Positions 1 to 12,192 of a stretch of 64,000 bases of DNA are shown here, in pieces; position 1 is the first letter of the stretch, and each line of letters begins with the position of its first letter. Location: contig NW_017265152.1 of the NCBI RefSeq assembly GCF_001638985.1, positions 128,849 to 192,848 of the forward strand. Reading direction: 5' to 3'. Source of the DNA: Phycomyces blakesleeanus NRRL 1555(-) (taxonomy: Eukaryota; Mucoromycota; Mucoromycetes; Mucorales; Phycomycetaceae). The translations under genes were made by a program, and so were the position numbers. Under the pieces are notes generated by a model. It was not told where the DNA came from and did not search any database. It was given only the letters and a program-made list of their open reading frames with translations.

Positions 1-142
1 ACACAAAGAAATTATTCTTGTATTTTTTTCTGTATGTATACATATATTTTTATATAAATATAAAGACAATTCGTTCGATTGTCTCAAGACAAGTACACCT
101 ACGGCCTGCCCAGTAGTATCGTCTCAGTACCAGCGTACAACT

Positions 143-1414
143 ATGTCTAACAGCCGTAGCTCCCCACATTCATTGACATATCCCTCAGATGGCAGTCCAG
201 AAACACCTCTTTCATTTCTGACTTCTTGCTGCACCTCGCCAACACCTGCTCCACTTACGATGGTGCTGTCCAACTCAACATCCACATCCACAGCCACAGC
301 CACAGCTACAACCGTAGCATCAGGACCAGGACAAGGACAAGGACCAGCAGCCATAACATCAGCCTCGATATCAGCCTCAAATTCTACTTCTACCTCTATT
401 TTTTCCAACTCGTCCTCTTCCTCCACATCATCATCGTCTTCTTCATCGTCTTCTTCGTCTTTGCCTCTTTGTTTCTCGTCACAGCTGTTGCCTTGCTCAC
501 CCACCTCAAATGCATCTCCGTCACCGCATGCTCATGCTCACCGACCTTCGTTTTCTCTGGTAGAGACCTCTCTGAGCTTACCAAATTCATTTTTTCCGGA
601 GTTCTTCCAGTACTCCAAAGAAACGTACGAACAGTCGACAGGGTTTAGTCGCAAGAAGCGCCGCTGTATTCCTTCTAACTCCCCCTCTCAGCTCGTACTG
701 GAAATGACAAATAACGAGTGGGATTTTCAAGAGAACAAATCCACTGGTCACAATACTGAGACCCCAAGGTAAGAATAGACCTAATTATTAGTAGCTGATG
801 AATAGATGGATAATAAAGCGCTCTATATACTTATAATATATTATTCGTGTTGCTGTTTAAATGATACATCTATTGCATGTATATGTAATTCAGTACGTGT
901 GCAATATCGAATGCTGAGCTCAGGCGGCAGATCCACATACAGTCAGAGCAGAAGAGACGAGCACAGATTAAAGACGGATTTGAAGATCTTCGTAATGAAC
1001 TACCGGCGTGTGTTAACAAGAAGATGAGCAAGGTGGCTCTCCTGCATCGCAGTAAGTTTTGTTGCTGTGATATATTTACTTTAATCTCCCATACCCCTTT
1101 TATGTTCTTATTTAATTTTATATATATATAATTTATAGCTGTTCAACACATTCAACATTTGAAAAGTATGCAAATGGCAATACTGGCAGAACTGGAGAGT
1201 CTGATGGCAGAAAATGAACAGCTAAGAAAGTAAGCTTTAGATATAATAATCAAGAAGTGGCTGTACTGATATGTACTGTCTATTGTATACCCATATGACT
1301 ACTTTGCTATTATAATGTATGAGTTTATTGAATTTATTTTATCTTTGCAGGTTTCGTGAGAGCATGCTCCAGAAACAAGCATTGGAAAAGATGTATCAAA
1401 TCAATACGCTTTGA
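143..1414 (+). CDS. bHLH transcription factor, Mlx/Max-like
   Basis: Four exons (about 143-768, 924-1051, 1139-1229, 1351-1414) join in frame to a protein of about 302 aa. The first 208 residues are low-complexity and Ser/Thr-rich, with a run of serines near residues 90-110 and a basic RKKRR patch that could be a nuclear signal. The bHLH begins at the start of exon 2 with RRQIHIQSEQKRR, the E-box-reading basic region. It continues through helix 1 (DGFEDLRNELPAC), a short loop (NKKMSK) and helix 2 (VALLHRTVQHIQHLKS), then a leucine-bearing coiled tail that could be a zipper. This order resembles animal Mlx and its fungal relatives, which dimerise and bind E-boxes in the nucleus. The target genes cannot be read from the sequence. 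Acceptors at 893 and 923 are both in frame; the shorter exon was chosen because the basic region follows directly. Confidence 0.85.
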
Positions 1415-1515
1415 TGATAATGATGACTTTTCTTCTTCTTTAAAAAGAAAAGAAATTACTTTTTAACTTGACTTCTTTACTTTTTTTTATATGTCCCTCT
1501 TTATGTGCCATATAC

Positions 1516-1561
<46 letters not shown>

Positions 1562-1733
1562 TTCCGCATTATTATTACTATAGTATAATACCTCTTTATC
1601 TCCACTTCTTCCTCTCTATATGTAAATGTTCCTTTGGTTCCTCTCTTTTCACTATCATTTCTTATACTCTATTTTCATCTTTAACATTTGCATTTTCTGT
1701 ATATGCTCTTTTCCTTTATATATGCTCATTAAA

Positions 1734-1792
<59 letters not shown>

Positions 1793-1900
1793 TTATTCTT
1801 CTTTTTATTATTCATATAGATATATCAATCAATCAAAGCAAGTTTTGTTCTTTTTTCTTTCTTCTTTTTATTTATTATTTTATTTTAGATTCTTAATTTC
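1415..1900. other. Intergenic region with microsatellites
   Basis: This is the convergent 3' space between the bHLH gene and SNU114. It holds a long (TA)n run at about 1514-1560 and a compound (CA)n(TA)n run at about 1733-1789. The open frames seen here are repeat translations and are not genes. Confidence 0.8.
1733..1789. repeat. Compound (CA)n(TA)n microsatellite
   Basis: An uninterrupted CA run passes directly into a TA run. Confidence 0.95.
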
Positions 1901-4900
1901 TTATACACCCGAACCATATACACCACCCAATACGTCACTTTGTGCCAATGCCAAAAGCATAGGATCATCAAAGTATTTGTTTATGCTGACGTCCTCAGAC
2001 AAACCCTAAAAAGTAGAAGATGTTAAGAACCATAAGAAAGTCAAATTGATTAGAGATATTATAACATCTCTAGATCTTTATCTATTTATTACCTTTCTTC
2101 TTCTTGTCTTGACCATAAAGTCTCTGGCAAGATGCTGTGCCGGACTGGGTTCAAGTGGTCTCAAGACAATACTAGCATCGAGAGGATCGCCAGGAACAAT
2201 CTGCCAGTGATCAAATATCTGCTGGCAGAACGCTTGGCCTTGTGTATGGGTACGAAGATCAGTTTCAAATCCACATGAATCTATAACAGGAATGTACGCC
2301 TTGACAGTGTAAAGAGGCGAACCAGGTTTAGGAAGATCCTGGGTTACATGGCCTCTAAAGAATTTATATATGGTATATAGATATACAGAAATAGTAAATA
2401 ACCGCACACACACACGCACATATATATATTTATATATCTTGTTGATTAATTTACCTTCGCCGTTGTAATACTGCATATACTGCAGAAACACAATCTGCTG
2501 GTGCTTGAATCTCAACATAGTAAACAGGCTCCATCAGTCGAGGTGTTGCCTATTTGTTTTTGTATAAATGGTATTAAGAATGTAGGAGCGTGAGTTAATA
2601 AAAGTATTAGAATAAGAAGAAAATATCATGTAAAAAACAAATAAGGATCCCCTTTTTGTTTGCTTTTTGCTTTTTGTTTTTGTTTTTGTTTTTGGAGGGG
2701 TTTTCATCTTGAAATCACAAACATACCGTCAAGAAGGAGGAGTAACAGACACGACGAGCGGTAGGAATGATTTGACCACCACCTCTATATATCGGCTCAT
2801 TTGCCAAAACAGCATCTAATATCTTGAATTTGACATTTCGTATGGCTACAAAAAAAAATTGTTAGTCTTTAAAATTTCACTCTCAGTTTCACGTTCACGT
2901 TCAAATTCACGTTCAAATTCACGTTCAAATCCAATTATAATAATTACTGTAACATACGTTCATCACACAATGGTCCTTCGCGAGTACCCCACTGGAAACC
3001 TTGCTTAATAGAATCCTTGACAGAAAACAAGAGTTTCTTGTCAACTTCTGATGGTAGTGTGTCATCCATCAATACATTTGGCCCCATATCGTCAGGACCA
3101 AATGCCCATATTGACCGAGATGCCAACACATCCCACTGATACTTGTTTTGTAAATATTTGCTGAGCTCCTTGACAGGCCAGCGAATATTGATCTCTCCAG
3201 TTTCGATATCTTCAGCAAATCCTTTTTCAAGAGGTTCTGCAATAAATGTGAGCTTATTCCTATAATTACAAGCAAAAAATAAAAAATTAGGAAGCATTAG
3301 TGTACAAGAAAAAAAAATCATTTGAAAATTTCATTTTAACTAACTAATCAATAAAACCAATCAATCGATCAATTCACTACACTACACTACACTAAATGAA
3401 CCTTTCTAAAGATATATATACTATGAAAAGTTTGTGCCTTTTGTTTTTTAGTTTTCGAAAATGAAAATACTTTACTTTTTGTTTGGTGTCTCTGCAAAAC
3501 ATTTGAGAGCAGATGTCTCGACCACAGTTTCACAGAAACGGACAACAGGATCAGCTACCTTGAGCTCGATCTCGGCGTACATGCGGCGAAGATCATGTAA
3601 CACACAGTCAAGGTAAAGTTCACCGGTACCGAGTAAGATGTGTTCGCCAGACTCTTCGACCTTTGTTGTGACAATGGGATAACTTTTGTTGATCTTTCTC
3701 AGACCATCGAGCATCTTTGGCAACTCTGACGGGTTGACTGGCTCGATTGCGACCTTTAATGTGGCAGCGGTGGGGAATCGCAGAGGGCGGAAGATATAAG
3801 AGTCCTCGCGCGACTTTTGGTTAACGATCGTGGCAGTCTTTATAATCGAACTGTCGACTCCACCAAGTAGCACCCATGCACCTGCAGGTACACCATCGAC
3901 CTCCATGCGGTATCTGGACTCGTAAACCCACACATTGGAGACCTTTTGCATCGTCATGTCTTCTTCGTCGTCGATCGAGTAACCTTCACCTAAGACGCGG
4001 ACCATCTGGCCAGCCTTGATGGAGCCGCTCATAACACGTCCAAATGCGTCAAATGCGGTCGCGTCCTCGTCGTTATACAGTTTGACGATCTGGATCATCA
4101 GGGGTCCGTCGGGATCACAGCGCTGCATTGCTTGGGCTACCTCAGTATCCATGGGTCCGGTATAGATCTGGGCCACCTTTTGGGCAGCATTGGCAATGGG
4201 TGATGCGATGTGCTCTACAACCATGTCTACAAATGCGGCAGGGGGACCAAAGAACTGGGACAACACGAGTCGGAGCAGGACCTTGACATTCAAACCAAAC
4301 TCCTTTTCCTTGAGTCGGATGTCGAGTGTGCGCAAGGTACGTTTAAGTTCCTTGGTATCCTCTCCGATAATCTGTGTATAAAGCTTGTAGAGGGGCTCGA
4401 GAATAAAGTGGATAAACGCACGTTTGCTACCCTCTCCCTGAGGTTTGCGGTGGAAGGTTCCCTTGGCGGGATTGTAGAATACATCACCCCACAAGCGTTT
4501 ACCAAACTCTTCTGGGTCAATCTCAGCTTCTGTAAACACATACACATTGTCAGAATAAACTTTACCCAATTCACACACAGACCTAAATGTGATTCTTTCT
4601 TTCTATTTCTAAAGAAGAATCTTGTGTACAAACCATAAGATTCGGCATAAAGTCTAGCAAATGATTTGAGGGTAAAACACCAGCCAGTTTGGCTGGATGC
4701 AAAGCAAACATTGCCGAGTTCGGGTGAGAGACGAATGTCCTCTCCACCTGGTGTGTTTCTGCATTAATATAGGAAAATTTTGTTTTTTTTCGATTAATTA
4801 GTTAGGAAAGAACCAACCCAAGAAAATGATAAATGAAGATCATTTCTTTTATTTTAGCCTTTCTTTACTCGTACTGATATATATATATATATATATATCC

Positions 4901-6534
4901 CTGCATATTTTTTATACTATCATCTCTCTATCTTTATGACTATCTCTGTGTGTGTGCATTATTTGCATGTACCTACCTAATGACAGTGTTGACTTCTTCA
5001 ATAGTGTGACGCAACTTAAAATATGCATCTGTGGGAGGCAGCTTGAGTTCCAACATCAAGCGATCTACCTTGTTAATAATAAGAGTCATGCCGAGCTTTT
5101 CACGAATGCAATGCTTGATGATCTGTTCGGTATTGACCATAACCTACATCACCGACAAAACAGTAAAGAGATTAACTTTTTTTTTGTACAAGCCCAATTA
5201 ACGGAACAAAATAAAACAGTACTGATCGATAGGTCGACTATTTAATTCAACCATAACCAAGACTCTAGCCTAGCAAGAGAACTTACTCCCTCAATAACAT
5301 CGACAACAATAGCAACACCGTCACAGAGGCGTGTGGCAGCAACAACTTCGTCAATAAAATTTGTGTGGCCTAGAGCAATAATGTAAAAGAATTTTGCTTC
5401 AATAATTCTCTCTTGCCAAAAGAAAAGCAGCACCGACAACAATAAAATACTTCTTTATCTCTATCTCTTCTCTTCCTTTTTTCCTTACCTGGTGTATCAA
5501 TGACATTCAAAAGATACGATTTTCCATTGAGATCCTGCATAACCATTGTCATTGGCATACTCTTGATACTCACACCTCGTTCTCTTTCTAAGATGTGGGT
5601 ATCTGTATAACGTTCCTACATACATCTCATTTTTTCAGTATCTGTGTTTTCCTTAATTCCTTTTTTTTGATGATCCACATATTAAACATTTGCATGTTGT
5701 GTGTGTGTATCCGTCTCTCTATTTTTGTCTTTACCGGTTGGTCAACATTGATTGGGATATTGTGGGTTTCAGACACAAGAGTATCAACAAACGAGGTTTT
5801 GCCGTGGTGAAGGTGGCCGACAATTGCGACATTACGAGTTAATTCCGGAAAGTTCATCATATCCATCATAAACCTTGTTATAAAAAAAACAAGTAAGAAT
5901 ACATATATGTGTATGTATGTATATGCTTACTCTTTACTGAATCGCGTTTCTGGCAAGTTCTTTTCACTGACGTGGAACTTGCGAACCTTGATTGGTGCTA
6001 CAATTGGTTCTGACAAAGGTTGTGTATCTTCCTCTTGTACAAGTGTCTCGACTTCAGGACCGTATACTTCTTCGGCTGAAGGATAATATTTCTTGTCTTC
6101 ATGAAGAACGATTTGGTTTGGTGGGATATCTGTACAGGGAAAGTTAACATAATGCATTAATTAATGTCCTTTAAGATAGTTTTTATTATTTTATTATTTT
6201 ATTATTTTCTTGATGGTGGCTACGGGTCAAGTAGTAATTGTAATCGTATTTGCTGTCGTATTCTTATTCGTGGTTGTAGTTGTAGTTGTAAACGTAATGG
6301 TTGTTTTGGATGCCTTTTCTTTTTTTTTTTAAAAAAAAAAAGAGAAAAGTTTTATGCTTTACCATCGATGAGCATTAAAGCAGATTCATTGACATGTTCT
6401 GGTTCATTTTCGTCTTCTTCTTCAGACTGAGTTTCCATGCGTGTTTCTTCGTGTTGTTCTTCAAAGTCATCATCATCTTCTTCGACTTCAGGGCCGAGGT
6501 AATTGCCAAATTCATCGTAGAGAGAATCGTCCAT
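1901..6534 (-). CDS. SNU114: U5 snRNP GTPase Snu114 / EFTUD2
   Basis: A multi-exon gene of roughly ten exons encodes the EF-2-like GTPase of the U5 snRNP, which controls Brr2 and spliceosome activation and disassembly in the nucleus. The start [16 protein letters not shown] is the family's conserved N-terminus and is followed by an acidic stretch. Later exons show [19 protein letters not shown], the P-loop region [15 protein letters not shown] (5.8 kb), the G3 motif in DTPG, the G4 NKVD motif (near 5.08 kb), and EF-2-like domains II-V at 4.6-2.1 kb. The last coding exon carries [18 protein letters not shown] and ends at the TAA at 1901-1903. Collinearity with human EFTUD2 is unbroken, so the gene looks intact. 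One intron near 2.88-2.93 kb contains a short tandem repeat of CAAATTCACGTT. The exact splice sites of the middle exons were not all fixed. Confidence 0.95.
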
Positions 6535-6933
6535 TGGTTTCTTTGTCGCGTAAGAAATTAAGCTAAAATGTGTTGTAAATTGAGAGATCTGTCAAAGACT
6601 TTTTATTAAAAAAAAAAAAAGAAAGTGGGATAGAAAAAGGCTGACGCTTAACAGTGTAGTTTTTGGCTGTAAATGAAAAAAAATAGAAAAAATAGAAGAA
6701 TCGGTGTATGTTATCAAAAAATACACGTCATAACTGTGACGGGCTCGCATTTGACGCTCTTAAACACATCTGTCTTTTAATAAGTAAAAGAAGGGTAATT
6801 TTTATTTTGCATTTATATGTATTTATTAGTTTGTATTATGCTGAGAGGGTAAGCAGTTTGAACATTTGAAAAAAGAGCAAAAAGATGTGTTTTTGAAACA
6901 GAGTAAAATATTGAGCATTATAAAATAAATAGA

Positions 6934-6964
<31 letters not shown>

Positions 6965-7926
6965 TGTAGTAATAATAATATTCTTATTGTCATCCAAAAA
7001 AAAAAAAATTGGCTAAAAAGGAGGCAAAAATCGAATGGTGTTGCGACGTGTGCGACATGCCTCAATTGTGCGTTTTGCGCGTGCTTTATTTCACTACAGT
7101 TTTATGTAAAGATTGTATGTACGTATAATACAATATATTACAATATAATTTATATATTAGAATTTTCATTCACATACTTTAAGCAAGTCCAAAAGGAATA
7201 ATAACCAAGCTTCTTCTCTTTACCTTTTAAAATATTTTATTTTCAATATTTATTTATAGCTATATTTTTTATATATATAATTACTACTATTATTATATAT
7301 AAAATAATTCTCTGGCTAAAAGAGGGGGTGGGTCTTGTGTTTGATTAAATAACCTCTCAACCACCATTGACACTTCAACTTTGAACTTCTTTTATATATA
7401 TTTATATATATATATATATATTTTATCAGAATTATTCATTATTATTATTATTTTTAAAATAAATCTAAATATATAAATAAATAATATTCACATTTTCTTC
7501 TTCTTCTTCTTTTTCTTCTTCTTCTTCTTTCAAATTTAGCTGTTCCAATTTTCCAGGTAAACTATATAAAAGAAAAAGCAGAATACAATAAAGGGAGGAA
7601 AGGGAGGAAGAGGAGTAATACCAATAGTAAAAGTAGTAATATTGGGAGGACTATTAGTAGTATTATATTATATTTTATTTTCTGGTCCTTTTTAAAGACA
7701 AGACAAGAAAATAAAATACACCCACAAAAAAACAACAAAAATTAATAATATAATTATTAACTTTATCAATCTTCTTTAAGAAAGACTATACTACTACATA
7801 CACACGGACGCTCATACTCCAATACAACACTACAACACTACAACATACATACGCACAAGCGCACAAGCGCCCATACATACCCACACAAATACACACAAAG
7901 ACATACCTTATACATCACACGCCGAA
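6535..7926. promoter_or_regulatory. Divergent intergenic region, SNU114 / PKA
   Basis: This 1.4 kb segment separates two divergently transcribed genes and must hold both promoters. A (CATA)n tract lies at about 6935-6963. The 350 bases before the PKA start are rich in A and C, as in a fungal 5' leader. No gene is seen, and no specific binding site can be named with confidence. Confidence 0.6.
6935..6963. repeat. (CATA)n microsatellite
   Basis: About seven perfect units in the SNU114-PKA divergent region. Confidence 0.95.
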
Positions 7927-9938
7927 ATGGACACCATCTCTGAAAAAGAACCAAAAAGAGACAATCGCTCCCAGGCACCTCTTGCCTTCCTCAACCGGGC
8001 TCATCCACTCGATGCTCAAAGTCGGCCATCTTCAGCAGCAGCAGGAACAACAGCAACAACATCTCTAGGTAATCATTCTATATACCTTGGTAATCCCCGG
8101 CCCCAACAACAACAGCAACAACAACAGCAACAGCAACGTGCATCTGGTAATACACCTGCAAGAGAATCCCCTTTTCCTCCAGACCATCCGTTGGCTGGAC
8201 TTGCTCAACCTCCGCAACCACAGTCATTGTACCAACAGCAACAAGTTGGTAGGTTGCAATACTACCACACACGCCCGCCTGTCTATGTAACCAAGCCAAC
8301 TTTCGGGCTTAAGGATTTTGAGTTACTCGATACCCTGGGAACAGGTACCTTTGGCCGGGTCTACCTAACCAAATTCAAAACGACCAACAAATTCTATGCC
8401 ATGAAGGTCCTGAAAAAGTCCGAGGTAGTCCGACTAAAGCAAGTAGAACATCTGATGTCCGAGAAGCAAATCTTGGCCTCTGTTCGGTTTCCGTTTGTAG
8501 TGGACCTGTAAGCTAAAACACACATACACACTTTTATATACTTTTAGAAATATATATATGAATGAATGAACTGACTGACTGACATGTACGTTGTGTGTGT
8601 GTGTATTTTGTATATTTTGTACTATTACTATTCTTTCTTGGGAAAAAACCAATGGAGATTCTGTACTTTCCAGGACGATACGAATCTCTATATGTTGCAA
8701 GAATATGTAGTCGGAGGAGAGCTGTTCTCTCATCTGCGACGGGCCGGGCGGTTCACAAATGACATGACACGATTCTATGCGTCCGAGATTGTATTGGCAA
8801 TTGAATATCTTCACGCAAAGGACATCATCTATCGCGATCTGAAACCCGAGAATCTTCTTGTGGACCACCAGGGGCACATCAAAATTACCGATTTCGGATT
8901 TGCAAAGAAGATCGTCCAACGGTAATACAACAGCATATATAAATATAAATATAAATATAAATATATAGAAAGAGAGAGAAAGAGACAATGAATATTTTAT
9001 ATTTTTTTTACTGATACATGTCTGTAGAACATGGACCTTGTGCGGTACTCCAGAGTATCTTGCTCCAGAGATCATTCAAAGCAAAGGGCACGGCAAACCA
9101 GTTGACTGGTGGGCGCTTGGGATTCTAATTTTTGAAATGTTGGCAGGGTAAGTTGTATTTATATGTATATTACTTTAATTACTTTATGAATCAAAATTGG
9201 ATCAAATTGGATCAAATTGGGCTGTGTATTAGGCTGGATTGTGGAAATTACTTTACATCATAATTATTATTAACTGTAAATTAACTTTCTTTATTTCTAT
9301 ATTCAAGGTACCCTCCATTCTTTGATGACCATTCATTTGGTATCTATGAAAAAATTATGGCAGGAAAGGTTCGGTTCCCTACACATTTTGATCCTCTGGC
9401 CAAAGATCTCTTAAAAAGACTCCTGGTAGGAGATTGGAGTAAACGGCTAGGCAATCTGGTGGTAAGTCAAAAATTTGATATATATATATAGGCAGATGGA
9501 TAATTAATATGTGTATATATCTATCTTATTAACTGTCTGTACGTAGGGTGGATCAGAGGAAGTCAAGCGACACAAATGGTTTAGAGGCGTTGACTGGATA
9601 GGTTTGCTGGAAAAAAACGTGCGGGTGAGTTGAATTGATTTTATTGATTTATTATCATTACTATTATATACCTATAATATAGTTTTTTTATTAGACGTTT
9701 CAAATTCTGATTATTTTGGTTTCAATACAATACAATAATTAAATAATTAAAAAATTAATTGATTAATTAATTAATTTTATATATAATATATATATAAACT
9801 TAGGCACCGATCATTCCGCTCTACCGTCACCCAGGCGACACCAGTAATTTTGAAAAGTATCCTGATGAAGCCGAATCCGAGACAAGCTCAACTCCTGGTG
9901 AAGATCCTTACAAGCATCTATTCACCGATTTTTCTTGA
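7927..9938 (+). CDS. cAMP-dependent protein kinase catalytic subunit
   Basis: Six exons (7927-8507, 8658-8921, 9028-9147, 9308-9461, 9547-9624, 9804-9938) join in frame to about 443 aa. Residues 1-120 are a low-complexity leader with a glutamine run, as in other fungal PKA catalytic subunits. The kinase domain follows: glycine loop [11 protein letters not shown]-binding lysine in YAMKVLKK, catalytic [15 protein letters not shown], and activation loop [14 protein letters not shown] with the threonine that is phosphorylated in PKA. The AGC tail ends in LFTDFS, matching the C-terminal FxxF hydrophobic motif. The product phosphorylates Ser/Thr in basic contexts after cAMP releases the regulatory subunit. 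In Mucorales this pathway governs dimorphism and germination (family knowledge). All catalytic residues are present. Confidence 0.95.
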
Positions 9939-10715
9939 ATTTTACTTTTTATTTATTTATTTTATATTTTTTCTTTCACTTTTTCCTTGTTGCTTATATT
10001 TAACCATATAATCTACCCTTCTTCTTCCCCTTCTTCCCCTTCTTCGTTGGCTGATTATCATTTTTATTTATTTATTTATTTTTTACTCTTATAATTATTA
10101 TTATCATTATTCGTACAAGTATTTTTATTCTTACCGTTACTATCACTATCACTATTACCATTACCATTACCATTACTATTGTTATTATTTGCATTATCAT
10201 TATTTGCATATCTGAAATCCATTGCTGATCTGAATAATAAGCACTCTTTCCTTCAATCTTCTCTTATTCCCCTTGCCCTTTACCTTTTTCTAGATGCCTT
10301 TTTTTTTCTTTAAAAAAATACAATGATATATATATATATATATATATTACGTATAACATTTATCTTTGCAATTGAACCCAATTGAGTGTATTTAGGAAAC
10401 ATTGAGTGGGATAGAGTGTGTATAAAGATTATATAAAGAAAAGGCTAATTGCAGTGATTGTGCCATTATTCCAAGTCGAAGAAATAGTTCAATCCCCGAC
10501 TATAAGTTGGCTGCTGGTCTTAGCAGGAGATTCTAACCATCCCATCAATAGGCTATCTTTTGTAAATACTGTAATAAAATTAACGCTGTTCTTTTCTTCA
10601 GAGAAAATACTCGAGATTGTTCTGATTATATATATATATCTATATCTATATACACTTTTATATATTCTTCTTCCTCCTTTTTTGGTAATGCTTTCTTTCC
10701 TTTTTTTTATTGATA
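9939..10715. other. Convergent 3' intergenic region
   Basis: This is the space between the stops of the PKA and RPF2 genes. It is T-rich, with a (TA)n run near 10327-10347 and many ATT/TTA triplet repeats. It probably holds both 3' ends; no gene was seen. Confidence 0.7.
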
Positions 10716-12192
10716 TTACTCTTCGTCTGATCCTTCTGCTACTGCTACTGCTGCTGATGATGACGATGACGAGTCTCTCTTTTGCTTCTTTGAAACAGTC
10801 TCGCCTTCCTTGTCGGTCTCCTTTTCTGCGGATCTCTTCTTGAGACCCTTCATCTTTCTGGTCTGGAGCTTTGCAATCTCTTGGTTTCCAACGTGGATAC
10901 GGCCATACTTGTCTCCCATTTCGTCTACATTTACATTCTTGACCTTCTTGTGCTACAGAAAACAAACCAAAGAAGAATAAGTAACAAGTTCAAGCAAACA
11001 CCAAGTAAAATAGCTAGCCAAACAAAACAAAAACAAACAAAAAAAGAACTTTTCTCGTCCTTCCTGATTTATGTATTTTTATTACCTTGATCTCCTTGGG
11101 AACCTTGACTGCTGCTGCCCACAGATCAGGCTTGGGTGGAGATGTGCGTCTGATGGTGAAATCGTACATGGGGCCCATTTCTACAAGTTCAACACGGGGT
11201 GTCTTTGATCCACTCTTCTTCATCTGAATGGTGTGGGTACGGAAGAAGATCTTATTGTCGGGTGTGGCTGTCAGACTAATCACATACTCGAGACCGTTCA
11301 GGTTGACTGCCTCGGTTTCTTCGCCATTGAAAAAATCCAAAAAGTAGTTTTTGATGTTCTTGAATACGATGTCAGAGTCGAATTGCTCGCCACTGAATAC
11401 CATCAAGGGCTTCATACCAACAGCACATTTGGGGTGCTATAGAGTTAAGTATATATATATATATATAAGTAAGTATAATTAGCGCATGAATCGAAAGAAA
11501 GAAAAAAAACATGCAAACAAACAAACAAACAAGCATTGTTGCCTGTACCTTACCTTGATATCATTCATGGAAACTGCCTTTTCAATACCGAGCTCAAACA
11601 TCTCGAGAATTTGATGGTCAAACATACGGACAAAAGTCAGGTTGTGAGGACGCTTCTTCAAGTGGGTACCAATGACCATAAGTGCAGCATCGTTCTTGTT
11701 GGAGAAGAACTGAATCTTTTCCTCATCTTCGAAAGGCTTAATTTCATTCTTCTTTCCAAAGTAGATGCTCTGAGGACGCTTCAATGCACTCTACAAGAAA
11801 ATATAAAAAAAAACACATTTAGTAATTTAAATTGTTAAAAGACAAAATATATAAAGAAAATCGATACTTTGTACAATCATAAACTAAAAAAAAAAAAGAT
11901 AGGGAAAGCTTACAAGATCCTTCAGGGCATCATTTACTGTCTGACTGGTTGTGGATCCACGAACAAGCAATGTGGTCTTTGGGTTTTCGACAACTTTTGA
12001 TTCTCTGTTCTTGAGGAAACGCTTGGAACGGGCGTTCTTTGGTTTTCTAATGGTGAGGCAATGATGTCAATTCAAGTTAAATATAGTATAATTGTATTTA
12101 TATTTTAAAAAAAAAGTAGCTTGAGTGAAATTTATAATAAATAAATATATATTTATTTATTAGCTAGTAAAGACATACACTGTACGCAACAT
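10716..12192 (-). CDS. RPF2: Ribosome biogenesis factor Rpf2 (Brix domain)
   Basis: Five exons encode a Brix-domain protein that is collinear with human and yeast Rpf2. The first exon is only 14 nt (12192-12179, MLRT plus two bases). It splices to VKPKNARSKRFLKNRE at 12046, which matches the family's opening. Diagnostic blocks follow: GTHLKKRPHNLTFVRMFD, the LELGIE-like FELGIEKAVSMNDIK, GLEYVISLTA, KKSGSKTPRVELVEMGP, and the RNA-binding tail KLQTRKMKGLKKR. The C-terminus is a low-complexity Ser/Ala acidic tail. Rpf2 with Rrs1 brings the 5S RNP (5S rRNA, uL18, uL5) into pre-60S particles in the nucleolus. The tiny first exon is easily missed by gene finders but is supported by clean splice sites and family similarity. 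Confidence 0.94.

Noticed and set aside
124..504. Acidic open frame antisense to bHLH exon 1
   Set aside because: Mirror image of the serine repeat; no independent support.
1468..2009. 142- and 127-codon frames over (CA)n/(TA)n repeats
   Set aside because: Repeat translation (Thr-His and Ile-Tyr runs), partly antisense to the last SNU114 exon.
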